From: Channallabes apus
Lineage: Eukaryota; Chordata; Actinopteri; Siluriformes; Clariidae
Assembly: GCA_030522415.1 (NCBI GenBank)
Contig: CM060107.1
Span: 51,142,807-51,206,806 of the forward strand
Length of the DNA stretch: 64,000 nucleotides
Reading direction: 5' to 3'
In this document: positions 1-12,110 of the stretch, in pieces
Layout: each line of letters opens with the position of its first letter
Numbering within the stretch: the stretch's first letter is position 1
Position numbers and translations under genes: made by a program
Notes under the pieces: generated by a model
Database searches by the model: none
What the model was told of the DNA's origin: nothing
Seen by the model: only the letters and a program-made list of their open reading frames with translations

Positions 1-1270
1 AGCAAGTAAAGTTTTTTGTATGTTGGTGTAAAGTTTCTATATTACGATGGTTAAGTGTGTACAGTAAAGTTTCCTTTTACACAAATGACCAAATTGTCAT
101 CTAAAGCTTTATTTTAAAAGAATGACATGTAAAACTTCTTTTTATCACCGTTAACTTTCTGTTCATTTTGAAAGTTAAGCAATTGTAAAGTTTCCGCCTT
201 AACAGAATTAAGTGCAGGTAAAGTTTCCTTTTTTTAACTTACAGGTAAGTTTATCTTCAAGTGTCCCGACATCACGGCTAAGTTAAGGTGAAATGTTCCT
301 TAATACGAGGGTTAAGTTTTATTAAGTGTTAGTAAGGGTACGTTTTTTTTTTACAGACATAGAAACATGTAAAGTTTCCTAATTAACACAAGTAAAGTTT
401 CACATTTATCTCAGGTAAAGTTGTATAAAATTTCCTTAAGTGCACATACATTTTCCTTATTAACATAGTTTAGTGCAAGTAATGTTTCCTTTTATCACAA
501 GTAAATTTGTGCAACATTTTCTTTCAGCTCTGTTAAGCTTCTGTACATTTCCTTCATTATGAGGGTTAAGTCTGCGTAAAGTTGGGCTTTTTGTCAGCGA
601 TCAGTGCAGGTAAAGTTTCTTTAAAAGTTTATTTTTTCTATAACAGACACAGATGTATGTAGATTCCAGTGTTAAGAGTTAAGTGCAAGTAAATATTTCC
701 TTTATCCCAGGTACGTTTGTAAAAAATTACCTTTTATCATATCTGCATGTAAAGTTTTCTTTTATCACAGATACAGTTTAACTGCATGTAATGTTTCCTT
801 CACATCAAAACAGGTTGATGTAACGTGTCTTTACAGATATATAGTAGATACATATACGTAGTTATCATCATAGTTTCATCAAGTTTCATCATTAACAAAG
901 TTAATTAAAAGTAAAGTTTTTTTTTTTTAATTACAGTTAAATTTGTGTAAAGTTTCCATTTCTCCGAACTGCATACAAACTTTCATTTTAGCACATTTGT
1001 GTGTAAACTTTCATTTGATCAGACCTGAGAATAAAGTTTTTCTTCTTTTACACTTTAAGGTTTCCTTTTATACAGTATAAGGGAGGGATGCAGGTAAAAT
1101 TAATACGTTTCTATATTTGAACTGAATTAGTTACATTTGTAATTAGTGCATATAAAGTTTTCACATAAGGCAATTTGTGAGCGAAATTTGACTTTATTAC
1201 ATATACAGTTTTATATGATCATATTAAATTGTTAAATTGGTATAAATCCTTACCTTATCTAGTTGTAAAA
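1..1270. repeat. Degenerate AT-rich minisatellite (GTAAAGTTTCC-type unit)
   Basis: The first 1.25 kb consists of diverged tandem copies of a unit containing GTAAAGTTTCC, often preceded by AAGTGCAG and followed by TTTTATCACAG. Spacing varies from about 25 to 60 bases, so this is an old, eroded array. It has no coding potential and lacks the exact repeat length a CRISPR or satellite would show. The array probably continues to the left of the window. Confidence 0.75.
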
Positions 1271-1329
1271 CAAAGTAAAACTAACTTAGCAGTAAGTTAC
1301 ACTTGAAGCGAAACTTTGGGCTGCTCCCG

Positions 1330-1514
1330 TTGAGGGGTGGCACAGCAGACCATCTGATCCACTTGGCACAGGTTTAACACTGGATGCCCTTCCTGACGCA
1401 ACTCTCCCATTTTATCCAGGCTTGGTACTGGCAGTGAACCTAGTGGTTGGGGTTTGAACCCGGGTCGTCCACATGGCAGGTAATAAACCTACCACTGAGC
1501 CACCAATGCCCCAG
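1330..1514 (-). mobile_element. tRNA-headed SINE fragment
   Basis: Read on the minus strand, the element starts with a good polymerase III A box (TGGCTCAGTGG, 1502-1492). A perfect B box follows (GGTTCAAACCC, 1460-1450). The body contains the CCAGGGTTGCGTCAGGAAGG-like stretch common in fish SINEs, here on the opposite strand. This is a retrotransposon copy, not a functional tRNA gene, because no cloverleaf can be completed. Confidence 0.6.
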
Positions 1515-2125
1515 AGTTACACATGCAGTGCCTTACCATCATTACATGTCCACTTATCAAATATTAGCTGTATATAAGCAAGACGGCTTATTAATACTGA
1601 CATATTACTGATTTGGAAGCGAAACCATCAGGAAATAAAGTGAAGCTGTTGAAAGCTGTTTAGATGATTAACAGCTCTATATCTGTAATGTACGAAACTC
1701 CCCAGGCTGTAGGTGTTTGCTTAATGAGGGCAGTTAATCATTCAAAATATCCTGCACGCAGGTATCCTGTGTGTTTCAGGTCTTTGATTTCATCTTCACA
1801 AAAAACTGCACAATTTGTGTTTTTTAATAGAGAATTAAAATATGCGTTTGACTAATAATACTGGAGAGCGGGAGGGTTTTGCACTCAGGTGCTCGCAGAG
1901 TTCTGGTCAGTACGTTTATAGCATCTGAACACCTACGGTGGAGGGAAATTGTTTAGAAAAGAGCCTGAATTATTGCTGTTCTTGAAAACATTATGAAACA
2001 CATCGTAACAACTGAGCGTTATGAGCAAAACCAAAAGCAAAATTCCCATGAAGTTAATCATCTACAAACATCTGAGTGAAGGAGAACTATACAGAAACAA
2101 TTTCTTCACTCTGGTTTGCTCCCAG

Positions 2126-2174
<49 letters not shown>

Positions 2175-2837
2175 GCTCTCACACACAAAAGAATAAGCGT
2201 CAGTCATTTCAGCAAGCTCTGAGCCCTTATGCTCCACTGAGAAAAAGGGTTTTATCTCAATCTAACCAGCAACAAAACAAATCACAGCTCACATCTCTCA
2301 GTCTGGAACCAATCACCCCAAACCACCTCCACCACCCCTCCGGCCCTCCGCCCCCTCACCCACCCTCAATCCTCCTTCTTCTTTTTCCTTCTTTCTCTGT
2401 TCTTTCTCCCTTTCTGTATTAAGCTGAGAAGGGAATTATTCACGGCAGTCAGGGGCTTTACGAGGACTTGCCGACTGGCTGTGCCGTTGCGAGAAATTAT
2501 ATTGAAAACGACACGTCTGAGGATTTGGAGAAAGAACAGCCAAAACGATCTCGAGTTTGTTCAACAATGCACGGACACTAAAAGAGGTCTAAGGTCAGAT
2601 TAAGGTATAATGATCAAATGATGCTAGTAGACAAAAGAGCACAAACAAAAGCCGCCAGAGCAAACAGGATAGGTTTAAGGTCACCATTGGTGCTGAAGCT
2701 GAATATTAAGTAGTTTTAAAAGGGATTGAAGCGAAGAGTGCTACTATTTTTATTGCAACATAAATAAAAGGCTAAAACAATACCTACGTTTACACAAAAC
2801 ACATTTGTTAAAAGGCTTGAAAATCATTAATTTTGAA
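1515..2837. other. Non-coding, with a (TC)n(AC)n microsatellite
   Basis: I see no gene here. A (TC)n tract followed by (AC)n occupies 2129-2174. The open frame across it is low-complexity (Ser-Leu then His-Thr runs) and is not a gene. The rest is unique AT-rich sequence, interpreted as ext1 intron 1. Confidence 0.5.
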
Positions 2838-3120
2838 ACGGGTGGCCAAGGTGGTACAGTGGTTAGCACTGTGGCCTCGCGCCTCCAGGGTTGAGGGTTC
2901 GATTCTTGTCTCTGGGTTTGTTTGCATGTTCTCCCCATGCTTAGTGCGTTTCCTCCCACATTCCAAAGACATTAGCAGATTAGGCAAACTGGCATTCCGA
3001 AATTCCCTGTGCCATGTGATGGATTGGTACCTCATCCAGGGTGTACCTGCCTCATGCCCTAAATCTCCTGGTATAGGCTCTAGGCCCCCCCATGACCTTG
3101 TATACAGGAGCGAGTATGTG
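2838..3120 (+). mobile_element. Teleost SINE, near full-length, diverged
   Basis: The head GGTGGTACAGTGGTTAGCAC is tRNA-like and a B box (GGTTCGATTC) follows. The conserved body then reads TTGCATGTTCTCCCC, CCAAAGACAT, GATGGATTGG and CCAGGGTGTACC. Only the tail is decayed. It belongs to the most abundant repeat family in the window, which resembles the V-SINE/HE1/DANA group of fish SINEs. The family name is inference. Confidence 0.75.
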
Positions 3121-3772
3121 ATTGTTTTTAAAACTGACTATTTAAGCTGAGATTAGACACTTGGCAAGAATCTTAGTGTAGAAAATTCTGGACAAAAATA
3201 GCAAACTCGTGACAGGATGATGGGCACCTAAGGCTCACTAATACCCAGAGGGACCCACGGCCATTCCGTCCAGTCTGATCCCACAGAAAAGCCAATGCAG
3301 AGCACCGGAACACCCAGCGCATCACAGCCTGCCTTGTGGTCCAGCAGACATACAGTAGAGCGAAATCCTGCCGATCCGGCCTCCAAACTCTCCAGATCAC
3401 AATTTCATGTATTTTTATGTAGGGAGAAATACCAAAATACTGATAAACTGCAAGTCACATAGATGCAAACAAATGTTTAACCCCCGTAATAATAAAGAAA
3501 AACAATAGAAAAGAGAGGGGGAAAAACTGTACACTAATGTACTGTATTATGTCCTACTTTTACTATGTACTGTACTGTATATTTTTCTTTCAAAAAGTGG
3601 TTGTATGCCTGGTTCAAGTTTACTGCATCACACTGAACAATAAAGTCGTGGCTATAATTTTTAATTTTTTATTAATAAAATAGAAAAGCCCTTTTGTGTG
3701 TATAGTCAAGTGCAATAAGTACAACTGAAGTTTTCTTAGTGAAAGCTAAAAACAACAGGACCATGAGCCAGA

Positions 3773-3990
3773 ATGTGGTGGTTCAACATTTAAGCCTCTG
3801 GGTTACTGCACTGATGGCCAGGGGTTCACGACCCAGCACTGCTGAGCCGCCACTGAGGCTGCCGCTAAGTCCCTTAACTCCGTCGGCTCCTGCGGGGATA
3901 CTGTATCATCGCTGACCCTGCTTCCCCAGCAATCTGGTTCTGTAAAAGAATTTCACTGTGCGGTAATAAATGTGCGCCTGTATTCAACAT
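3773..3990 (+). mobile_element. tRNA-derived SINE, second family, diverged
   Basis: This copy shares its body with the better-preserved element at 33822-34070: CTGGGTTACTG, then CTTAACTCC, TGTATCATCGCTGACCCTG and AATTTCACTGTGC. The A box is decayed. Flanks 3121-3772 and 3991-4084 show nothing recognisable. Confidence 0.6.
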
Positions 3991-4084
3991 AATGTAAAAT
4001 TATAATCAACTTAAAAGACTGAGCTTCAAAACATAAATTAAATGATTTCAGTCTACTTGCCAGGGTTTACAACATTGGAAATCG

Positions 4085-4360
4085 GCTTCACAGCGGTTTA
4101 GTAGTTAGCACCGTCGCCTTGCTCTTCCAGGGTCCGGGTTTGATTCGGGTCCGCCTTAGGTCTGTGTGAAAGGAGTTCCCATGTTCTCCCCGTGATTGGT
4201 GGGTTTCCTCCGGGTAATCCGGTTTCCTCTCACAGATTACGCTGATTGGCGTTCCCAAATTGCTCGCAGTTTGTGAATGAGCATGTGAGTGTGTGTGCCC
4301 TGTGAAGGTTTGGCACCCCATCCAGGGTGTACCCCACGTTGTTCCCCAAGTCTCCTTACA
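4085..4360 (+). mobile_element. Teleost SINE (abundant family)
   Basis: The copy is complete in its head and body: a TTTAGTAGTTAGCACCGTCG head, GGTCCGGGTTTGATTC B-box region, CATGTTCTCCCCG, TCCGGTTTCCTC, GCTGATTGGCGTTCCCAAAT and CCATCCAGGGTGTACC. Its tail is cut after CCCCAAGTCTCC. Confidence 0.75.
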
Positions 4361-6914
4361 CAAAACTTTACCGTATCGAATTTGTTACATTGTTTTTCAT
4401 GTTAACTAACAACTCATTTTTAAAATAAATATTCTAATGTGGCACACCATGCACACGTCCTTGTTAACGAATTGTTACCATAGAAACGATAATACCATGT
4501 TAGGAGTCCTGCGAGAGCTCAAGTGATCACTAGATAAAAAGCCACGTTGATAAGGACAGGATTGTACTGGAAACGGTGCCACAGCTGGCTGGTGTGAAAA
4601 TGGGATTAAGAAGCAATAAAACTCCAGCTCATGCCAGGTTAAGGGTTTTTATTGCTCTCCAAACCTGAACCCTTTACTTCCAGTCAGCTAATAAACGTCT
4701 TCGCAGTCAGGATAAATTAAATGATGAATTTGCGGAACGCCTCGAACTAGTTCCTCGATTCAATTTCTATGAGAACGTTCTCACATTCTCATTGTCCAAC
4801 CCAACTCTCACGTTCGTGATTCACGCCGTTCTCGTCCACAGTGACGTTCTTTTTTGAATTTGTATTTTTTTGTAACCTGCAGACATTATAGTATAACCTA
4901 GAAATAAAAAGCTAGTAGCTCGTCATGATAAATGCCGCATGTTTGTCAGAGATTTGCTCCCTTCGCTCCCCGTCAGCGGCACTAATGATCAGCCAGGTGT
5001 GGTGTCGGGTGAGTAAGCACTTGTTAAATTTGGCTCGGCTGCCGTGTGATGGAAGGCTGAGAATGTCGGTGAGGCTGTCCTACACAGCGGCTAATCAGCC
5101 GTTAGCGCTGAGATGCACTCCTTTTCATTTGGCTGTTGGCTTGTCTCGCCGAGTGTGTCCAATTAAAGTTAATGGAGTGGAGGTAGGGCTTTTACGGACC
5201 CTTTCATACAGAGCGGTACATTTGAAAAGAGAAGCCAGAGGCAAACGCCAAGCCCTTTTTCAGTGCTTTAAATGATTCTCATGGAAGCGAAATGTAAGGA
5301 GACGTGATTTATATGAAGTTTTGTTATCGTCAAAAGAAAGTTCGTGATTCATTTTTGGTCTTTTTTGGACTGGTGCACACACTGGAGACTCATCCCATAA
5401 GATAAAAATATCACTCGTTCCTCTTCGTTTAAACTCGTTTGTTCATTTGGATTGTCCAGTTAAGAATTTAGCTTTGTTCAAGCAGTTACTGTAGAAATGA
5501 TAACCATCCATTAATCATCCATCCATCTAGGGACAATGAAATGGATGGATATAAACCAGCCACACTTTTGACCAATCAGAATCGAGAATTCAACAGCGCT
5601 GTGGTATTTTAAAATATATATATATCACTTAGGTCAACGAGTCTAAAAATGGCAGTAGAAGCTAAAGGGTTATGGTTTTATTCTTAGGCACTAAAGCCGT
5701 ACGAGCTCCCACATTCTGCCTGGGGAAACTGTACACTACCAGAAATGAAAATAAAATGCCAAGAGAAGTGCGGAGATATACTGACATGCATAAAGAAAAA
5801 AAAAGGCAACAGCTGCAGAATGCCACTGAACAGATCACAAATCAAGGCTTTTATGAGCATTAGTCGGGCCTGAAATGCATCACTCCGCTCTCCCACACGG
5901 ATCCATATTTTATCAAGAAGTGACGACGTACTCAAGAGGGTTTCAGCAACGAGAAATCAAATACATGTATAACTCCTCACGCAGCTTCTTCTTCTTCCTC
6001 TTCTTCTTCTTTTAAATGCAACAGCTGCCATCTTATCAGTCACAGATCCTGACATGAGCAATCTCTCCCTTTCTTTTCCAGTCAAGTGTTTTTAGCTGTC
6101 AGTAGGAGAATGTGCTGCTAACCCAGGCCTCCGTGATTCATGGAGAAGAGATTTGCTCGACATAATCCTGGGACTTCAGAGCATCTGATTGGATGATACG
6201 ACTGAGCTCCCGATGAGACCTTGACCCGTTGGGATCAATCCGGTTTCAGAAACCAGGTTCGGTCCAGAGGGACGAGCATATGTCACGGTCTAAAAACACT
6301 CACCCTTACTGCATGTTCAATGTGGTGACACTTCCATTCGTCATTTAACTTCTTCGCTTTATTGGTTTTCCAACATTTTCGTGTGTGCCTATGCATGGTG
6401 TGTATTTCCCAGCTTTAACACATCTGATTAAACTCATCAGCTAATTATCAAGCCCCTTCGTGAGTTAAGACAGGCGTGACAGAGCGCAAAGAACAACAAA
6501 CAGCACAATGCTGGAAATTTGCACCTGTGGGTTTTTTTCCTCTTTTCTTTTTAATACCCCTTCGCTCATCTCACCTGCCATGTCAAACAGTACGTTCGTC
6601 TCTATTTTCAGTTTCATGTCACGCCCTATTTTAGGCAACCTTCTCCAACATCTATTTTTTCTCTTCCTCCTCAGCATTGGCTGCGTTTACTTCCGTACAT
6701 TTCTGTCACACCGAATATTGTCAGTCTGATCCTCCACATTCCAAATGACCTAGGAAAAAAAAAAAGTCAACAATGAAAACAATATTTAAAAGACCTTTCT
6801 TGTGTCCTAACAAGTCTAACGTTACCTCCGTCTAAATAAAATGCCCTCCAAAAATGTCCTTTTTCAACAGGAGTATAAGCTATTCATCCTCCTGTACACA
6901 CAGATCATAGATCT
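4361..6914. other. Non-coding; candidate conserved element near 4925-5275
   Basis: No gene is supported. A (CTT)n-rich tract lies at 5985-6014. The stretch 4925-5275 stands out by balanced base composition, no repeat similarity that I recognise, and homeodomain-type TAAT cores. It could be a conserved non-coding element of ext1 intron 1, but this rests on composition only. Confidence 0.3.
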
Positions 6915-7035
6915 TAGTGCTTAGAACTGTCGCCTTGCACCTCCAGGGTCCGGGTTCGAATCCTGCCTCGGGGTCTCCCCGTCCTTGGTGGGTTTCCTCC
7001 GGGTACTCTGGTTTCCTCCCACAGTCTGAAGACAT
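6915..7035 (+). mobile_element. SINE copy 1 of a tandem trimer, truncated
   Basis: This is the front half of the abundant SINE, from AGTGCTTAGAACTGTCGCC to CAGTCTGAAGACATG. The second copy starts directly after it with GCGGCACGGTGGTGCAGTGG. Confidence 0.75.
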
Positions 7036-7258
7036 GGCGGCACGGTGGTGCAGTGGTTGGCACTGTCGCCTTGCACCTCAAGGGTCCAGGTTCGATTCCT
7101 GGCCAGGCTCGATTCCTGTCTCTGTGCTCATGGAGTTTGCATGCTATCCCCGTCCTTGGTGGGGTTTCCTCTGGGTACTCTGGTTTCCTCCCACAGTCTG
7201 AAGACATGCAGATTAGGCTAATTGGTGTCTCCAAATTGCCTGTAGTGTATATATGTGT
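7036..7258 (+). mobile_element. SINE copy 2 of a tandem trimer, truncated
   Basis: The copy begins with a clean head, GCGGCACGGTGGTGCAGTGG, and runs through the B box and CATGCAGATTAGGCTAATTGG. It stops at CCTGTAGTGTATATATGTGTG, where the third copy begins. It carries a short internal duplication of GGCCAGGCTCGATTCC-type sequence after the B box, as does copy 3. Confidence 0.75.
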
Positions 7259-7608
7259 GGCGGCACGGTGGTGCAGTGGTTGGCACTGTCGCCTTGCACC
7301 TCAAGGGTCTGGGTTCGATTCCCGGCCAGGCTCGATTCCCGTCTCTGTGTGCATGGAGTTTGCATGTTCTCCCCGTGTTTCCTCCCACAGTCCAAAGACA
7401 TGCAGGTTAGGCTAATTGGCGTTCCCAAATTGACCGTAGTGTGTGAACGAGTGTGTGAATGTGCGTATGAGTGTGTGCCCTGCGATGGATTGGCACCCTG
7501 TCCAGGGTGTACCCCGCCTTGTGCCCCAAGCCTCCTGGGATAGGCTCCAGGTCCCCGCGACCCTGAATAGAAGGATAAAGCGGTATAGAAGATGAATGAA
7601 TGAATGAA
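7259..7608 (+). mobile_element. SINE copy 3 of a tandem trimer, nearly complete
   Basis: This copy runs from the GGCGGCACGGTGGTGCAGTG head through all conserved blocks to the tail AGCGGTATAGAAGATGAATG and the terminal (GAAT)n. It is the best plus-strand reference copy in the window. Confidence 0.85.
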
Positions 7609-9472
7609 AGGTGCAATTGTGATTTGAATTAGACTAACAAATGTACACACGCTAAACTAATGTACACCAAGCCTAACAACTCCGCTCTCTATAATTACCC
7701 AGCTGTAAGCAGGTACAGGTTTGCTTTCACTAAAACAAGCAGGGTTCCACCTCTCAGGCGCATAAATCCGTCTAGATCGATGTCATCAATGTAACAGTAT
7801 ATTTTGTGTGTGTGTGTGTTGATATGAATGCGGACCCGCTTGTAGAGTGGGCTATTGATTCGGTTGTTGCTCTCTCGGCATGAGCACGAGCAGGCGGATA
7901 AACTAAAGAAGGAAATGTGAACAAACAGTGAAAGCCAATCCATCAGAGCTGGCAGTGCTGCCATGGGAAGACAAATGGAGGTTAAAACTGGAGTCCGACA
8001 GGAGCGTTCGAGCATCAGCTCCGTGATACACACGAACCGCACTGCGTTGCCAGTTTATTAGGTACACCTGCAGTATAGGAGTGTGTACTCACTGTAGCAT
8101 GGCCTTCCTCCGGGTTTTTAAACATGGTGTATACTTTGGCAGGGTGTATTAACGCCGCAGGGTAGCCATGAGTTATAAACCGGTTAGCACCAATTTCTCA
8201 ACGTCTTCACCAACAGGTGAACACATAAGAGCTAGTGGAAGACTGAAACATTTTTAAATGACCAAAGAGACGGATAGTGTTGAGTTTGGGTTACTGTATG
8301 GAGATCTTCCTGGGCTTCCTCTGAGTTCTCAGGTTTCTACCACCTTATGGTATTTGCCCACAGGTTTTGAATATATCTGTGAATTGTAGCCTATGATGAG
8401 CTACTGTACATCACATCTCATGTTCTTGAGATTTCTGCACATCTACAGTACCCTGACTACACTGAAGATGTACGAAGGAACGACTATCTCCTGTATATCT
8501 CACTAGTCTAAGCATGGTCTCTCTTGGACTTCACTCTCTTGGGTTCACTACCAAGATATTGCATGTTAGTCAACACCATATAATATTCATGACGTAGATT
8601 TGGTTGGAAACTGTCCGATACAATCCTCTTGTTAGGTATTTATTCATCGTTCATGACGCAACTACATGAACTATTCAGAAAAGCTCAGTGAGAAGACTGG
8701 CAGCCTACAGTATAAACACATCTCTAGACTGAGCACTTTTCACCTGCTGTTTATAACTTTGAACTCACGATACAGACAATATTTCGATAAGAGGTTTCCA
8801 GACATGGTTTATTTACTTCCACGTTAGACGGTATGATTTGAGTCATAACACAATTATGCCAATATAGCCATTAATTATGAAACAGACCAAGGTATGACAA
8901 ATTACAAGAGTTAACTTAGAGCTAATATGAATTACGCACCGAGAATCAATTAAAAGTTTTTATCAGCAAAACACTGTTTTACCCAATTCCAGTGCAAAAG
9001 TGCAAGTTAGTGCTAGTAGTTATATGAACACATTTATAAAACTTTTATATGCTACAGTAAACTCTGAAAGTCGTCACCTTGATTTTTAGTAAACGTACAA
9101 ATAAACAGAAATAACTGTCTGAAAATACCTTCAGATTTCAATGACATCATAAAATCAGTGAATGAGCCAATCATGTTTCATGTGAATTCAGCCTGCAATA
9201 TTTGCTGGAGTCTAATATAAAAAAAGAAAAGTGGGATTGTTTAGTTTTAAGGTTTATTTCCAATTGGCATCTTCATAGAAACTGGATTTTTTTTAATGCC
9301 AGTGAAAGAATAGGATGTGCTGTAAAACCAGCAACACACGCCGTTTATTATCCACTACGGAATTACTAACAAAATTACTGTAGACTATTAAATATTAGGT
9401 TAATTTAACCTTTAATTACATAACATTGTTAGCCAACATAAATAATTGAACAAATGGTTTGTGTCAGGAGTT

Positions 9473-9532
<60 letters not shown>

Positions 9533-9564
9533 TATATGAATTAACGTCTAACAAAACGTTGTGT
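7609..9564. other. Non-coding; (AT)n microsatellite at 9475-9529
   Basis: No gene is supported. The region is AT-rich and holds a pure (AT)n tract of about 55 bases at 9475-9529. A short (GT)n lies near 7805-7820. Confidence 0.5.
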
Positions 9565-9700
9565 CAGGAGTTGGGACCAGAACTGCATGTAGTGGTTGGG
9601 TGCTATGGGGTGCAGCAACCCACCAACAGTAGGGCCCGAACCCAGATCCACAGATCAACCACCTCTAGAACCTTAGCTACCTGAGCCACCACTGCCCTTG
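9565..9700 (-). mobile_element. tRNA-headed SINE fragment
   Basis: On the minus strand it reads GCAGTGGTGGCTCAGGTAGC, an A-box-like head. GGTTCGGGCCC follows as the B box, then CTGTTGGTGGGTTGCTGCACC. It resembles the families at 1330-1514 and 33822-34070 and is too diverged to assign. Confidence 0.5.
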
Positions 9701-9715
9701 CTCCTCTCACTCACT

Positions 9716-10058
9716 ACTTAATTGTCTGAACCGCTTAAGTTTGTATACAGGGTCGCCCGGGGTCTGGAGGCTTTTCCAGAAACTTAGGGCATGAGGCGGG
9801 GTACACCCTAGATAGGATGTCGATCCACCTATGGGCGTACACATACTGTACAGTATACACACTCTCCCATGCTCATCCACACACTACAGGCAATTTGGGA
9901 ATGCCAGTTTGGCTAATTTGCATGTCTTTGGACTGTTTAGGAAACCCACCATGCACAGGGAGAACATACAAACTCCATGCATAGATAGATGGGTATTGAA
10001 CCCAGATCCTTTTGGTGGAAGGGGGCATTGCTAACCACTAAGCCACCGTTCCACCCCC
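9716..10058 (-). mobile_element. Teleost SINE, full-length, minus strand
   Basis: All blocks of the abundant SINE are present in reverse: tail (GAACCGCTTAAG, GGGTCGCCCGGGG), GGCGGGGTACACCCT, GCATGTCTTTGGACTG, GGGAGAACAT, AAACTCCATG, and the head (GCTAACCACTAAGCCACCG). It is moderately diverged. Confidence 0.8.
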
Positions 10059-11582
10059 TTGCTACACATTTCTGGAAAAACAAACATGCTAGAGATATAT
10101 ACTGAATCTAATAGTGGGTTAGGGTTTCAGGGCTGAGCTAATTAGCAAGTTTTAGTACAGTCTATCCAAATCAACCAATCAGAAATCCATCTCTGCAATA
10201 AGGTAGGTATCCTATACAGGGCAGCTCTTTGTGTGCATGGATGTCTAAGAGATTTTTGAGCTACAGAAAAGAATATGTTGTTAAACAGAGGTTCGGTGGG
10301 CGAAAGCTATCTTGCTTGCAGCAGCTTTACAGCCTTTTCTCATTCCACAGCGATTTCCCCGAACATCAGAGACGGCACTTCATATTGGAGCCTCATGTTT
10401 TTGACACTTCTTCCGTCTCATCTCTGATCGAATCCTCGTGGTCATCTTCCTCTCTCTTCTGGCATTTTCATTCCTTCCTTCAACCTACCTCACTTGAAAG
10501 CCAACCACAACAATCAATACAGACACACACAGGTAAACACAAACACATACACATAGACACATACACAGTCAGGATCGATACGTGGCCATGCCCTCTGTGA
10601 CAGCTATTTACTTTTGTGACGAATGTGAAATGGCTGGACTTCATCGGCTGGGGCCGTCCCAAGCATTTAAACACACATTAATACTGATGAGGTAACACAG
10701 ACACACACACACACACACACACTGCTGTTAAAAAAAAAACTGAATAAAAAATGTCTCCTCGATACGACTCTGCTCTACAAAGTCATCGCAGAAGAAGGTG
10801 ACGCGAGTTCACCGCTCCGCTTCATGAACTCGCTATCACATGACCTCTAGATCTTTCTGACAAAAACCAAGCGGCTTTTCAGAAACATCAAAAATAGCAA
10901 TGTAGCAAAGTAAGGCAGCATGCTGTCGTACTTGTCATGTCAGAACTTTTTTCACCTAATATTATGGGAAACATGATACCATTTCACATTTAAGATTATT
11001 TTACACACAATTAAGGATTTAATTAGAATTTAAACAAATACTGTACGTCTTTGCAATTGCATTGAATGATGGGTGCCAAAACTTTAATGCGAACACATAT
11101 TAAACATTTTTCTATAAATACTGTAATATTACTATAACCTTTTAGGCAGCAATCTTATCCCTTATCATTTAGATCTGTCAAACAAACAAAGTGGGCGGGG
11201 CGTTTAAGTTGGCATAACTGACATTCCCGCAAATTTGTCTACAGTATGTGTTGATTTTCGTAGCGGGTGTGGCCAGTCATAGCAATCTACATTAAGTGAA
11301 ATTGCACAAGTTTCACCCTTGAGCACCCAAACACAGTCCCTGCCTCCAGAGCACTTGATTGACAAGGCTACCTTGAGCGTCGCCAGAAAGTATTGAATCA
11401 TGGTTGGCACACCAGTCTAGCATGGTTGGCATACATGACTGAAGTTTACTAAAACTTGATGCACATTGGAAGAAAACATCATACTGTAGATGTGGACCAT
11501 GTGCAGGACACATGGGGTAGAAACTGGACTGGAGATGGAAGGTATTTACTTATTCCCATTTTTAACAAACGTGGTAGGACTT
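10059..11582. other. Non-coding; (AC)n at 10698-10722
   Basis: No gene is supported. There is an (AC)n microsatellite near 10698-10722 and an A-rich tract after it. The open frame at 10229-10600 is unlike any protein I know and has no splice or start context. Confidence 0.45.
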
Positions 11583-11738
11583 CATTTAATCTAACCTGCA
11601 TGTCTTTGAACTGTGGGAGGAAGGAATCCAAAAGAAACCCACCAAGCACGGGGAGAACATGCACACAGACCCAAGGTAGGAATCAAACCCAGACCCTGGA
11701 GATGCAAGGCCACAGTGCTAACCACTATTGCACCCATT
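11583..11738 (-). mobile_element. Teleost SINE, 5' half only, minus strand
   Basis: The copy reads CATGTCTTTGAACTGTGGG, CACCAAGCACGGGGAGAACA, then CAGACCCTGGAGATGCAAGG and GCTAACCACTATTGCACCC. The tail half is missing. Confidence 0.75.
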
Positions 11739-11739
11739 A

Positions 11740-12110
11740 GTCCAATTGATACTTTTTACTTTCACTCCACTACATTCTACAGCAAATAACTGTACATTCT
11801 AATTCACTAATGTCTTTAGATTCCTGCATGGCATTGGATTACTTTTAGCCACAGTGACGCGCAGTATTTGAAGCTGTAATATCGCCAGCTGCTGGCTATT
11901 ATGTGTAATTGCACGATTTGCCTTCCCTAATTATGTAGCAGGTGTTAGAAATCAGAAGTGAAGAAAGTTGCAGAGCACGTTTTGAAACTTAAGTCGATTT
12001 GAAGGTGAGTACTTTTGGACTTCTACTCAAGTACAAATGGTGGACTACTTTTACTTGAGTAAGGGTATCTCTACTTTTCCCTTTTAAGTCCCAGATGTGT
12101 ATACTGTAGC
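11740..12110. mobile_element. Degenerate hAT-type DNA transposon fragment
   Basis: The sequence contains TACTTTTTACTTTCACTCCAC near the left end, and CTTCTACTCAAGTAC and CTTTTACTTGAGTAAGGGTA near the right. These subterminal motifs are shared with the intact-ended hAT element at 50400-51465. The termini are decayed, so boundaries are approximate. No transposase remains. Confidence 0.5.

Noticed and set aside
2021..2422. 133-codon open frame
   Set aside because: It is dominated by a (TC)n(AC)n tract and Pro/Ser low-complexity sequence; no splice sites or family support it.
7053..7650. Several open frames on both strands with motifs such as SSGYSGFLPQS
   Set aside because: These are translations of the abundant SINE. 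The same peptide recurs at 2838, 30000, 57506 and 60828.
10229..10600. 123-codon open frame
   Set aside because: It ends in an (AC)-rich tract, resembles no protein family and has no supporting signals.
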